Below are positions 26,169 through 35,090 of a DNA stretch of 64,000 nt, piece by piece. The position numbers and the translations under genes were made by a program. Positions within the stretch are counted from its first letter, which is position 1. Each line of letters begins with the position of its first letter. The stretch is from Flagellimonas sp. MMG031 (GTDB lineage Bacteria; Bacteroidota; Bacteroidia; Flavobacteriales; Flavobacteriaceae): assembly GCF_040112705.1 (NCBI RefSeq), contig NZ_CP157804.1, positions 808,501 to 872,500 on the forward strand, in the 5' to 3' direction. A model generated the notes under the pieces. It worked only from the letters and a program-made list of their open reading frames with translations. It made no database searches and was not told the origin of the DNA.

Positions 26169-26618
26169 GTGGAAAACCCGTTTGACGACACCTATTTTAT
26201 GAAGAAGGCCCTTCAGGAGGCCGAGATGGCCTTTGAACGGGGGGAAGTGCCGGTCGGGGCGGTCATTGTGGTGAACAATAGAATCATAGGTAGGGCGCAC
26301 AACCTTACGGAACGCCTAAAGGATGTTACCGCACATGCAGAAATGCAGGCCATTACCGCTGCGTCCAATTTTTTGGGCGGTAAATACCTTCAGGGCTGCA
26401 CCTTGTATGTGACCTTGGAACCCTGCCAAATGTGCGCAGGGGCCTTGTACTGGAGCCAAATATCAAAGGTGGTGTATGGAGCATCAGACCTGGAAAGGGG
26501 CTTCAATGTGATGGGTGGACATCTGCATCCCAAAACTGAGGTGGTCGGGGGGATACTGGAAAAGGAAGCCTCCGAGCTGTTAAAACGGTTTTTTATCCAG
26601 CGCAGGAACCTAAACTAA
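26169..26618 (+). CDS. tadA: tRNA-specific adenosine deaminase / nucleoside deaminase
   Basis: A 149-residue zinc deaminase. HAE (56-58) and PCQMC (C86, C89) are the catalytic and zinc-binding motifs. The length and the start NPFDDTYFMKKALQEAEMAFERGEVPVG fit TadA, which makes inosine at the wobble base of a tRNA-Arg. The start is GTG at 26169; starting at the next ATG would remove ten residues typical of flavobacterial homologues. It is divergent from dxs. Confidence 0.93.
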   Translation: MENPFDDTYFMKKALQEAEMAFERGEVPVGAVIVVNNRIIGRAHNLTERLKDVTAHAEMQAITAASNFLGGKYLQGCTLYVTLEPCQMCAGALYWSQISKVVYGASDLERGFNVMGGHLHPKTEVVGGILEKEASELLKRFFIQRRNLN

Positions 26619-26620
26619 AT

Positions 26621-26646
26621 AAAAAACCCCAGCACTGCCGGGGTTT
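26621..26646. terminator. Bidirectional terminator between tadA and the cold-shock gene
   Basis: AAACCCC (26624-26630) pairs with GGGGTTT (26640-26646) around a small inner GC stem. On the minus strand a T run follows, so it is strong for the cold-shock gene and weaker for tadA. Confidence 0.75.
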
Positions 26647-26672
26647 CTAAATCAAATCAAAATAAAATATTA

Positions 26673-26867
26673 TTATCCGATTACCTGCACTTTTGCAGCA
26701 ACCACTCCTTTTCTTCCTTCTTCTTCTGTGTATTCTACTTTGTCGCCTTCGTTCAATTCCACCCCGTTCAATGCTGTAACATGAACAAAGATGTCTTTTC
26801 CTGTGTCGTCGTTTGTAATGAATCCATACCCTTTGGAATCATTGAAAAATTTTACTGTACCAGTCAT
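26673..26867 (-). CDS. Cold-shock domain protein
   Basis: A 64-residue single-domain nucleic-acid-binding protein. RNP1 (KGYGFI, 12-17) and RNP2 (DIFVHV, 25-30) are intact. These proteins bind single-stranded RNA or DNA and melt mRNA structure, in the cold or constitutively. It has its own AT-rich leader of about 80 bp and a strong terminator. Confidence 0.96.
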   Translation of the reverse strand: MTGTVKFFNDSKGYGFITNDDTGKDIFVHVTALNGVELNEGDKVEYTEEEGRKGVVAAKVQVIG

Positions 26868-26950
26868 TAAAAAATAAATAAAATGTTAAAACACGAAAGT
26901 AGTTTTTTTTATGACTGATTGGATGAAAAGAAGTTTAAATCTTATGAAAA

Positions 26951-27211
26951 TTATTGATTTTCAGTGTTTTTACGTTCTTTTTCTTGCATTTTTATAATAT
27001 TTTCCTTGGTTAACATGTAATCTTTCATGTTTTTAAACCTACTTTCCTTCCAAAGAAAAAGTGGCATGGCCACCAAAAAAAGTCCAACGGTTCCCCCACC
27101 GATGTACTTGGGTGCTTGGGGGTGCTTGTCTTCCAACGTAAGCCCATAGCCTATGGAGCCTAAGGATAACAGCATAATGATAAATATGATATGTTTCAGT
27201 CTGATTTTCAT
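26951..27211 (-). CDS. Small two-helix membrane protein downstream of the CLC gene
   Basis: An 86-residue protein with two hydrophobic segments (about 8-23 and 40-55) and a charged C-terminal tail rich in Lys, Glu and Asn. It overlaps the stop of the CLC gene by 4 bp, so it is translated together with it. I do not recognise the family. It could be a small partner of the CLC protein or simply a conserved membrane protein. Confidence 0.7.
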   Translation of the reverse strand: MKIRLKHIIFIIMLLSLGSIGYGLTLEDKHPQAPKYIGGGTVGLFLVAMPLFLWKESRFKNMKDYMLTKENIIKMQEKERKNTENQ

Positions 27212-28992
27212 TGGGAATAATTGATCAATTTTCTGCGATAGGCCGTCAACATTTTCGATTTTGAAATGAAGCCTTCGTATTTTCCTTTTTTGATGACGGG
27301 CAAATTCCAGGCGCCACTGTCCTGAAACTTTTTCATCACCTGTTTCATATTGTCCGTCTCGTAAAAGATAACCTCTGGCGGGGCATGCATCAAATTTTTA
27401 ACAAAAATGGTATCGTAGAGCTCCGTATCGAACATCATGGGGCGAATGTCGTCCAACACGATGATTCCGATGAGCTTTTTGTCATCGTCCAGCACGGGGA
27501 ACAGGTTTCTTTTGGACTTGGAAACCGATTGGTGCAGCATTTCCCCCAAAGACATTTTAGGGTGGACGGGCTTAAAGTTTTTTTCGATCACATCGTCCAT
27601 TTCCATCAGCCCAAGGACCATTTGGTCTTTATTGTGTGACAATAAGGCACCTATTTTGGCGAGTTCTTTGGTGTAAATGGTATAGTCGAGCGCGTTCTTG
27701 GTGATCAAATATGAAATGGCAGCAGTAATCATCAAGGGCACAAAAAGCTGATACCCTCCCGTAATTTCCGCAATAAGGAATATGGCCGTCAATGGTGCGT
27801 GGATCACCCCAGCGATGAGCCCCGACATGCCAATTAGGGTGAAGTTGCTTTCCGAAACCGAGAAACCTAGGCCTAAATTATTGATTACCTTGGCCACGAC
27901 GTTGCCCAGTGCACTGCCCATGACCATGGTAGGAATAAAAACCCCTCCGGCACCACCGGCACCAATGGTAGTCGTCATGGCGATAGCCTTAAAAATAGTA
28001 ATGCCGAACAGAAGGGCGATCACTACCCAAATATTATTGGTATAGGCATCAAAAGGGGTGGTGCCCAAAGCCTTGAGATGGTCTCCATCCAAGAGATTGT
28101 TGATAAAGCCAAAACCTTCACCATAAAGTGGAGGAATGGCATAAAGCATAACCCCGATGGTAATGCCTCCGACCAATAGTTTGTATTTGGGGCTTTTCAG
28201 TTTTTTGAAAAGGGACAAGATGTAAAAGTACATTTTGGTGAAATAGATGGAGGCAAAACCAGTCCCCACACCCAACAGAATATAAAAGGGAGTATCGTTC
28301 AGTTGGAAGCCTTCGGAGAGGGAAAAACTGAACAGTACCTCGTTGCCCAGAAAAAAGTAGGATGTCAACACACCCGAAATAGAGGCAAGCAGCAGGGGCA
28401 GCATGGACAGCATCGTGAGGTCCAGCGTAAACACTTCCACTGCAAATATGATGGCAGCAATGGGCGATTGAAAAATAGAGGCTATGGCCCCGGCCGAGGC
28501 ACAGGCCACCAATAAGGTCCGGGTTTTGGCATCAATATGAAAAAGCCTGCTCAAGTTGGAACTCACCGCCGAACCTGATTTGACAGCCGGCCCCAACAAA
28601 CCTACCGAACCACCAAATCCAACGGTAAGGGGAGCGGTTATCAAAGGTGTATAGATGTCCTTTATCCGAAGCAATCCCCGTTTCTTGGATAGTGAAAATA
28701 TGATGGATGAAACGGCATGCTGTAGCGGTTCCTTGTGTACAAATTTGACATAGAGGTACACCAAGGTAAGCCCAATGGTAGGCAATATGAAATATAGCTG
28801 GTTTTCGGAGAACACAATTCCCTTCTTTAGAAGGGACTCTATAAAATAGGTGGTGTTTTTTAAGGTCACCGCAACGGCTCCAGCGAGGAAACCCACCATC
28901 AGGCTCATCAATTGAATAAAGGTCCTGTTGGAGATGTTTCTATATCGCCATTTAAGAAATCGGGTAAACAGTTTTTTGTTACTATAGGGCAT
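27208..28992 (-). CDS. CLC-family chloride channel/transporter with CBS domains
   Basis: A 594-residue membrane protein. Residues about 25-435 are the CLC core, with the anion-path motif GAGGAGGVFIP and the loop GFGGSVGLLGPAVKSG (125-140). Two C-terminal CBS domains fill about 450-585 and probably sense nucleotides. The position of the gating glutamate (GREGP in the E. coli transporter, GLEAP in many Bacteroidota) is leucine here (L133 in GLLGP). Loss of that residue usually abolishes proton coupling, so the protein may be a passive channel. It starts about 60 bp after the aspS stop. Confidence 0.9.
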   Translation of the reverse strand: MPYSNKKLFTRFLKWRYRNISNRTFIQLMSLMVGFLAGAVAVTLKNTTYFIESLLKKGIVFSENQLYFILPTIGLTLVYLYVKFVHKEPLQHAVSSIIFSLSKKRGLLRIKDIYTPLITAPLTVGFGGSVGLLGPAVKSGSAVSSNLSRLFHIDAKTRTLLVACASAGAIASIFQSPIAAIIFAVEVFTLDLTMLSMLPLLLASISGVLTSYFFLGNEVLFSFSLSEGFQLNDTPFYILLGVGTGFASIYFTKMYFYILSLFKKLKSPKYKLLVGGITIGVMLYAIPPLYGEGFGFINNLLDGDHLKALGTTPFDAYTNNIWVVIALLFGITIFKAIAMTTTIGAGGAGGVFIPTMVMGSALGNVVAKVINNLGLGFSVSESNFTLIGMSGLIAGVIHAPLTAIFLIAEITGGYQLFVPLMITAAISYLITKNALDYTIYTKELAKIGALLSHNKDQMVLGLMEMDDVIEKNFKPVHPKMSLGEMLHQSVSKSKRNLFPVLDDDKKLIGIIVLDDIRPMMFDTELYDTIFVKNLMHAPPEVIFYETDNMKQVMKKFQDSGAWNLPVIKKGKYEGFISKSKMLTAYRRKLINYSQ

Positions 28993-29020
28993 TGAGGTAT
29001 ATACTACTAATAAAAGTATT

Positions 29021-29047
29021 AAAAAATCCCGCAGTGAGCGGGATTTT
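29021..29047 (-). terminator. Terminator of aspS
   Basis: AAAATCCCGC, loop of five, GCGGGATTTT form a perfect hairpin; on the minus strand it ends in a T run, a few bases after the aspS stop at 29054. It separates aspS from the CLC gene. Confidence 0.85.
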
Positions 29048-29053
29048 GATATA

Positions 29054-30802
29054 TCACAAGTCCAATTTTAAATGGAGTTCCTTTAATTGCTCGTCGTCTA
29101 TGTTGGCTGGCGCATCGATCATGACATCGCGTCCGCTGTTGTTTTTTGGGAAGGCAATATAGTCCCTGATGGTTTCTTGTCCGCCCAAAATGGCAACCAA
29201 TCGGTCCAGACCAAAAGCAATACCTCCGTGTGGGGGGGCACCGTACTGGAAGGCATCCATCAAGAATCCAAACTGCGCCTTGGCCTCTTCTGGGGTAAAG
29301 CCCAAATGTTTGAACATGGTGGCTTGGGTTTCCTTATCATAGATACGGATGGAACCACCTCCAATTTCGTTTCCGTTCAGTACCAAGTCGTAGGCGTTCG
29401 CCTTAACCTCTCCGGGATTGGTGTCCAACAATTCCAACTGACCGGGTTTTGGTGAGGTGAAAGGATGGTGCATGGCATGGTACTTTCCTGTTTCTTCGTC
29501 CAGTTCCAATAATGGAAAGTCCACTACCCAAAGCGGAGCAAACTCATCTGGTTTTCTAAGGCCCAAGCGTGTGGCCAATTCCATACGAAGCGCACTTAAT
29601 TGGGTGCGTGTTTCATGGGTGTTGCCCGAAAGTACACAGATAAGGTCGCCGGCTTTTGCCCCTGTTGCCTCGGCCCATTGGGCCAAATCATCCTGATCAT
29701 AGAACTTGTCCACGGAAGATTTGTAGGTGCCGTCTTCATTACATTTTACGTAGACCATCCCTTTGGCTCCCACTTGTGGGCGTTTTACCCAGTCGATGAG
29801 GCCGTCTATTTCCTTTCTTGTGTAGGAGGCGGCACCTGGAACGGCAATCCCAACTACCAGTTCGGCCGAGTTGAATACATTAAAATCTTTGTGCTGCGCT
29901 ACTGGGTTGAGTTCGCCAAACTGCATTCCAAAACGAATGTCCGGTTTGTCGTTACCGTATAGTCGCATCGCATCGTCATAGGTCATTCTGGGAAAATCTG
30001 CTACGTCAACACCTTTGATTTCCTTTAACAGATGCTTGGTCAAGCCCTCAAAAGTATTGAGGATGTCTTCCTGTTCCACAAAGGCCATTTCACAGTCGAT
30101 TTGCGTGAACTCTGGTTGGCGATCGGCACGGAGGTCTTCGTCCCTAAAGCATTTCACAATTTGAAAATACTTGTCCATACCGCCTACCATCAACAGTTGC
30201 TTGAAGGTTTGTGGCGACTGGGGCAAGGCATAAAACTGTCCCTCGTTCATACGGCTGGGCACCAGAAAATCCCTTGCGCCTTCGGGTGTGGATTTGATCA
30301 AATAAGGGGTTTCAATATCAATAAAGCCTTGGTCGGACAGGTATTTCCTGACCTCCATGGTCACTTTATGGCGAAAAATCAGTTTGTTTTTAACTGGATT
30401 CCTGCGGATATCCAAATAGCGATACTTCATGCGGATGTCCTCGCCACCATCGGTTTCATCTTCTATGGTAAAAGGAGGGAGCAAAGAGGTATTCAGTATA
30501 GTAAGCTCTTTCACTAATACTTCAATCTCCCCGGTTGGAATATTGGGGTTTTTGGAAGCGCGCTCGATCACTTCGCCCTTGGCTTGTATCACGGTTTCAC
30601 GACCCAGTTCCCTGGCTTTGTCCAGAAGCTCTTTGGAGGTGCGCTCCTCATCAAAGACCAATTGGGTAATGCCATAGCGGTCCCGAAGGTCCACCCAGGC
30701 CACAAAACCTTTGTCACGTAGCTTGTGCACCCATCCACTTAAAACCACCTCTGTTCCAATGTCCGATGCCCTGAGGGCACCACAAGTATTGCTTCTGTAC
30801 AT
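29054..30802 (-). CDS. aspS: Aspartate--tRNA ligase
   Basis: A 582-residue class II aminoacyl-tRNA synthetase of the bacterial type. An N-terminal OB-fold binds the anticodon (about 1-105). Motif 2 is visible as [22 protein letters not shown], and motif 3 as [16 protein letters not shown] near the end. The bacterial GAD insertion lies between them. It has its own promoter (TAAATTTG, 30822-30829) and terminator. Confidence 0.98.
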   Translation of the reverse strand: MYRSNTCGALRASDIGTEVVLSGWVHKLRDKGFVAWVDLRDRYGITQLVFDEERTSKELLDKARELGRETVIQAKGEVIERASKNPNIPTGEIEVLVKELTILNTSLLPPFTIEDETDGGEDIRMKYRYLDIRRNPVKNKLIFRHKVTMEVRKYLSDQGFIDIETPYLIKSTPEGARDFLVPSRMNEGQFYALPQSPQTFKQLLMVGGMDKYFQIVKCFRDEDLRADRQPEFTQIDCEMAFVEQEDILNTFEGLTKHLLKEIKGVDVADFPRMTYDDAMRLYGNDKPDIRFGMQFGELNPVAQHKDFNVFNSAELVVGIAVPGAASYTRKEIDGLIDWVKRPQVGAKGMVYVKCNEDGTYKSSVDKFYDQDDLAQWAEATGAKAGDLICVLSGNTHETRTQLSALRMELATRLGLRKPDEFAPLWVVDFPLLELDEETGKYHAMHHPFTSPKPGQLELLDTNPGEVKANAYDLVLNGNEIGGGSIRIYDKETQATMFKHLGFTPEEAKAQFGFLMDAFQYGAPPHGGIAFGLDRLVAILGGQETIRDYIAFPKNNSGRDVMIDAPANIDDEQLKELHLKLDL

Positions 30803-30821
30803 ACTGCTTGTTATGAGAGCG

Positions 30822-30829
30822 CAAATTTA
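30822..30829 (-). promoter_or_regulatory. -7 promoter element of aspS
   Basis: TAAATTTG on the minus strand matches TAnnTTTG and lies 19 bp before the aspS start codon. The expected -33 TTTG is not obvious. Confidence 0.5.
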
Positions 30830-31054
30830 ATAGGAATGTGTGTAATTTTTAGGGGATATGCCTTTTTTCTGTTTTGGACGCTTTTAGGTGGGTAATGAGT
30901 GTTGGTAACAAATAATTACGTAACTTTAAATTAACATTAAGATTACATAATAGTGGCTTTTGATACGATTAATGGTTAAAAAGTCGGGTAAAATATCTTC
31001 AGAAGTGAGTTTCACAATACATTTAACATACTGAAATACAGTAACATAGATTTT

Positions 31055-31109
31055 TAATGTTAACTTAATGTAAACTAAATGTTACTTAAATGTGTTATTA
31101 ATGTAAAAT
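31055..31109 (+). promoter_or_regulatory. Five tandem 11-bp repeats, Pho-box-like activator site
   Basis: ATGT occurs at 31057, 31068, 31079, 31090 and 31101, exactly 11 bp apart each time. The units are TAATGTTAACT, TAATGTAAACT, AAATGTTACTT, AAATGTGTTAT and TAATGTAAAAT. The reverse complement of the core is TTAACAT, like the TTAACA box of Bacillus PhoP. The array ends 5 bp before the -7 element at 31115 and covers where a -33 element would be. The 364-bp intergenic region 30803-31166 that holds it also has forward boxes at 30931 and 30942 (11 bp apart) and at 31023 and 31041. Confidence 0.6.
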
Positions 31110-31114
31110 TTAAG

Positions 31115-31122
31115 TATCTTTG
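31115..31122 (+). promoter_or_regulatory. -7 promoter element of the MORN-like gene
   Basis: TATCTTTG is an exact match to TAnnTTTG, 45 bp before the start codon at 31167. No -33 TTTG is present at the usual distance, which suits a promoter that needs the activator bound at the adjacent repeats. Confidence 0.65.
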
Positions 31123-31166
31123 TTACGTTATCAATTAGGTATTAACAATATTAAATCCCATACAAT

Positions 31167-31517
31167 ATGAAAAAAGCAGTATTATTTTTGGCGGTGATGT
31201 TTGTGGTTGGGGTGTCTGCTCAAGATACTGAACCGACCTTTGAGAAAATGGGAAAAATGGTGAAAGCCACTTATTTTCATGACAACGGCGAAATTGCCCA
31301 AACCGGTTATATGTTGAACGGAAAGTTACATGGTGACTGGGTAATGTTCAATGTTGAAGGTAAAAAAATTGCCACTGGTCAATACGACAATGGCGTAAAG
31401 ACCGGAAAATGGTTTTTCTGGCAAAATGATGAATTGAGCGAGGTGGATTATTCAGATAACCGCGTAGCACAAGTAAAAAATTGGAACCAAGGCGATGCCG
31501 TTACGGTCAACCAATAG
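31167..31517 (+). CDS. Exported MORN/YwqK-like repeat protein
   Basis: A 116-residue protein with a signal peptide (cleavage near GVSAQD). The body has two to three MORN-like repeats of the type G-LHGDWVMFNVEGKKIATGQYDNGVKTGKWFFW, as in proteins annotated YwqK-family antitoxin. That name is probably misleading for a secreted single-gene protein. The unusually elaborate promoter, with five phased repeats, suggests strong conditional expression. It ends in a strong terminator and forms a single-gene unit. Confidence 0.8.
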   Translation: MKKAVLFLAVMFVVGVSAQDTEPTFEKMGKMVKATYFHDNGEIAQTGYMLNGKLHGDWVMFNVEGKKIATGQYDNGVKTGKWFFWQNDELSEVDYSDNRVAQVKNWNQGDAVTVNQ

Positions 31518-31534
31518 TTAAAATCAGTGTTTAA

Positions 31535-31568
31535 GAAAAAGCCCCGACCATTTGGTCGGGGCTTTTTT
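31535..31568. terminator. Strong bidirectional terminator
   Basis: AAAAAGCCCCGACCA pairs perfectly with TGGTCGGGGCTTTTT around a two-base loop. It serves both the MORN-like gene and the convergent RND permease gene at 31587. Confidence 0.9.
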
Positions 31569-31586
31569 ATTTATGTATATCCTGAT

Positions 31587-34500
31587 TTACTCTGTTACCA
31601 CCTCTGGGGTTTCGTGTTTTGAGGTCCAACTACGGATTCTGATTTTTAACCTGTACGAAATATTGAACAATACCGGCACAATGATCAGTGTGAGGAATGT
31701 AGCTACCACCAGACCAAAAATCACGGTCCATGCCAAAGGTCCCCAGAAAATCACATTGTCACCTCCCATGTATATTTGAGGGTCAAAATCTGAAAAGAGG
31801 CTCACAAAGTTGATGTTCAGACCAATGGCCAACGGAATAAGGCCCAATACCGTTGTAATGGCCGTTAGCAATACGGGCCGTAAACGCGCCTTTCCTCCGA
31901 CAATTATGGCTTCTGTCACATCTTCTCGACTCAATAGATCGTCGTCAGAAATACCTAGTTTCACTTTTTTACGGTCGATCAAGATTTGGGTATAATCCAA
32001 TAGCACCACACCATTGTTCACCACAATCCCGGCCAAGGAGATGATACCCATCATGGTCATCATAATCACAAAGGGCCAGCCCGTGATGATCAAGCCACCG
32101 AATACTCCGATAAAACTGAGGAAAATGGCCATCATAATAATGGCTGGTTTGGAGATGCCACCAAACTGGAAAATCAAAAGCAACATAATCAATCCAAGCC
32201 CCAAAAAGAAGGCACTCATTAAAAAGGCCATCTGTTTTTCTTGCTCCTCTATTTGTCCGGTGTAATCAATTTTGACTCCTTCGGGCAGTCCTTTGAACTC
32301 CTGCATTTCTTCCTGTATTTCCGCAACAATAGCTGCAGCATCGGTAAAGCCGGGTTTTAGTGCGGAGTATACGGTCACCACCCTTTTGGTATCTACATGC
32401 TTGATGGCACTAAAGGAAGAGGTGTTCTTTTGGTCGGCCACGGCAGATACTGGAATTTCCTTAATCTGCCCGTTGGAAGGGTCCCTAAAGATTATTTTCT
32501 GGTTGAACAAGGCACTGGTATTGTAGCGGATATCCTCATCAAACCTTACGTTGATGTTGTAATCCTCACCATCCTTTTTATAAATACCGGCTTTGTCCCC
32601 AAAAATGGATCTACGTAGTTGCTGGCCCACTTGACCCACGGACACTCCAAGTTCGCCGGCCTTTTCTCGGTTCACAACAACTTGCATTCCAGGCTTGCCC
32701 TTGTTTACATCGACCTTAAGCTCCTCGATTCCAGCAATATTTTTGCTGTTGATATAATTTCGCATGCGTTCGGCCGTATTGATGAGGGTGTCATAGTTTT
32801 GACCTTCAATTTCAATATTGATGGGGTATCCAGCAGGGGGTCCTACCGCATCTTTTTCTACCGAAATCGTAACCCCGGGATATACGCCGGTCAAGGTATC
32901 CTGAATCTGCTGCCTAAGCTCTTCCGTATCCAATCCGTTACGGTATTTGAATTCCCGCATGGACAAGGTAATCTTACCACGATGCGGCATCTCCGCTGCG
33001 GAACCTCCCTCTGTAAAGGGGTTTTCTGCACCTTTACCTACCTGGGATACACTGGATTGCACCAAATAGTTAAAATCACCATCGTTGTATTTGCTGCGAC
33101 CGGTTACCCCGTATACCCTACTTTCAATATCCTTTGTAATGGCATTGGTCTTATCGATATCGGTTCCCTGTGGATATTCGATGTATACATAAATTTCATT
33201 AGGTGTATTGTCTGGGAAGAACTCTACTTTGGTACGCTGTGTTTGTAGCGACATCCCAAAGAACACAAAAGAAAGAACCAGAAGAAGGGAGGTAAGGCCA
33301 AAATACCAGTACACATTTCTTCCTCTTAGCGCCTTTTTCAATTGGTTTTCATAGAAGTTTTCCAATCGCACCAAACTCTTGGTCTGGAAACGACGGGCGG
33401 AAGGTTTAAGGAAATACTTATAGATCCAGAACATGGCGGCCACAACGATCATTAAGGTACCGAGCCCCCGAACTTGTCCGCCCACAAAGTAGATGAACAA
33501 TCCAAATCCTCCCAAAATGATACTCAATCGAATCAACTGTTTTCTGGTAAGCTCTTTTTCCCCAATCTGCATAAACTGGGAAACGAGCATGGAGTTCATA
33601 AAAATGGCCACGAACAAGGAAGAACCCAAAACCACGGAGAGCGTAATCGGGAAGAAGATCATAAATTCTCCCATAATACCTGGCCATGTTCCGAGTGGCA
33701 CAAAGGCCGCCACTGTGGTTGCCGTAGAAATAATGATCGGGATGGCGATTTCCCCAATCCCTTTTTTGGCAGCTTCCTTGCGGGACATGCCTTCTTGTTC
33801 CATGAGTCGATAAACGTTCTCAACCACCACTACACCATTATCCACCAGCATACCCAGTCCCATGATCAAACCAAAAAGAATCATGGTATTAAGCGTGTAG
33901 CCCATGGCAGACAAGATCATGAAGGACATGAACATGGACATGGGTATGGCAAAACCAACGAAAAGTGCATTGCGGAATCCTAAAAAGAACATGAGAACGG
34001 TCACCACGAGGATAATCCCGAAGATGATGTTGTTCACTAGGTCGTCAACTTGGTTCAAGGTCCTGCTGGACGAATCGTTGGCAATGGTTACCTTAAGGTC
34101 CTTGGGATAGTAGTTTTCCCTAGCCTCATCAACAAGGTCACGGATGAGGTCCGAAGCCTCGATGGTATTTTTTCCAGAACGTTTTTTGATGTCCAACATC
34201 ACTACAGGACTACCGTGCTCACGGGCATAGGTGGTTTTGTCTTCTTCCGAGAAAGTGACGGTAGCAATATCACGCAGATAGATGGCTCCGTTTTCGGATT
34301 TTACCACAAAGTTTTCCAGTTCCGAAGGGTTTTCTATTTCACCCAAAATACGAATGGTCCTTCGCTGGCCGCTGGTAATCAAGTTACCTGCGGACATCGT
34401 CATGTTGCCATTGGCAATGGCTTGGATCACGTCGTCAAAGCTTACACGGGATGCCATCATTTTGTACACATCCACGGCTACTTCGACTTCTTTTTCCTGT

Positions 34501-35081
34501 GCGCCCCTAATATCAACCTCTTTGATTTGTGGGAGGTCTTCTATTTCGTCTTCCAGATACTCTGCGAACTCCTTTAGTTTTTCCACCGGATAGTCCCCGG
34601 TAAGGTTCACGTTCATGATAGGAAACGACTCGGCAAGGTTGAGGTCGAACACGTTGGGTTCCACTTTGGCCCCATTGAAAATAGGCCAATCTTCACCGGC
34701 CTTTTCCGAGTCCACTTCGTCCTTTACTTTTTGCTTGGCGGTTTCCACGGCAATTTCTTCATCAAACTCCACAACGATCATGGAATAATCCTCTTGGGAG
34801 GTCGAGGTGATTTCGACCACATTACTGATGTTTTTCAACACATCTTCCAAAGGGTCGGTAATCAATCGCTCCATATCCTCCGCCGTATTCCCCGGGTAAA
34901 CGGTGCTTACGTAGATCTTCGTTTCTTCTACCTCAGGAAAATCTTCCCGCGGCATGGAAAAATAGGCAGATAGCCCTATGATGAAGAACAGACCGATCAT
35001 CACATAGATCACAGACGGATTGTCTATGGCCCACGATGATAGGCGAAATTCCTTATTTGCGTTTTTTTCAGCTTTTTTCAT
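31587..35081 (-). CDS. RND efflux pump permease
   Basis: A 1164-residue inner-membrane proton antiporter of the AcrB/MdtB class. It has the two RND repeats with large periplasmic loops, the first beginning after helix 1 (MPREDFPEVEETKIYVSTVYPG). The helix-4 proton relay reads GMLVDNGVVVVENV, with one Asp where AcrB has two. Between the repeats (about 510-590) two extra hydrophobic segments (LIRLSIILGGFGLFIYFVGG and a second) precede the second half. It is the last gene of the tetR-tolC-mfp-rnd operon, 9 bp after the adaptor. Its substrates are unknown. Confidence 0.93.
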   Translation of the reverse strand: MKKAEKNANKEFRLSSWAIDNPSVIYVMIGLFFIIGLSAYFSMPREDFPEVEETKIYVSTVYPGNTAEDMERLITDPLEDVLKNISNVVEITSTSQEDYSMIVVEFDEEIAVETAKQKVKDEVDSEKAGEDWPIFNGAKVEPNVFDLNLAESFPIMNVNLTGDYPVEKLKEFAEYLEDEIEDLPQIKEVDIRGAQEKEVEVAVDVYKMMASRVSFDDVIQAIANGNMTMSAGNLITSGQRRTIRILGEIENPSELENFVVKSENGAIYLRDIATVTFSEEDKTTYAREHGSPVVMLDIKKRSGKNTIEASDLIRDLVDEARENYYPKDLKVTIANDSSSRTLNQVDDLVNNIIFGIILVVTVLMFFLGFRNALFVGFAIPMSMFMSFMILSAMGYTLNTMILFGLIMGLGMLVDNGVVVVENVYRLMEQEGMSRKEAAKKGIGEIAIPIIISTATTVAAFVPLGTWPGIMGEFMIFFPITLSVVLGSSLFVAIFMNSMLVSQFMQIGEKELTRKQLIRLSIILGGFGLFIYFVGGQVRGLGTLMIVVAAMFWIYKYFLKPSARRFQTKSLVRLENFYENQLKKALRGRNVYWYFGLTSLLLVLSFVFFGMSLQTQRTKVEFFPDNTPNEIYVYIEYPQGTDIDKTNAITKDIESRVYGVTGRSKYNDGDFNYLVQSSVSQVGKGAENPFTEGGSAAEMPHRGKITLSMREFKYRNGLDTEELRQQIQDTLTGVYPGVTISVEKDAVGPPAGYPINIEIEGQNYDTLINTAERMRNYINSKNIAGIEELKVDVNKGKPGMQVVVNREKAGELGVSVGQVGQQLRRSIFGDKAGIYKKDGEDYNINVRFDEDIRYNTSALFNQKIIFRDPSNGQIKEIPVSAVADQKNTSSFSAIKHVDTKRVVTVYSALKPGFTDAAAIVAEIQEEMQEFKGLPEGVKIDYTGQIEEQEKQMAFLMSAFFLGLGLIMLLLIFQFGGISKPAIIMMAIFLSFIGVFGGLIITGWPFVIMMTMMGIISLAGIVVNNGVVLLDYTQILIDRKKVKLGISDDDLLSREDVTEAIIVGGKARLRPVLLTAITTVLGLIPLAIGLNINFVSLFSDFDPQIYMGGDNVIFWGPLAWTVIFGLVVATFLTLIIVPVLFNISYRLKIRIRSWTSKHETPEVVTE

Positions 35082-35090
35082 TGTCCTGGA

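Noticed and set aside
31167..31517. Toxin-antitoxin system (YwqK-like antitoxin)
   Set aside because: The protein is exported and stands alone in its own transcription unit; no toxin gene is adjacent.
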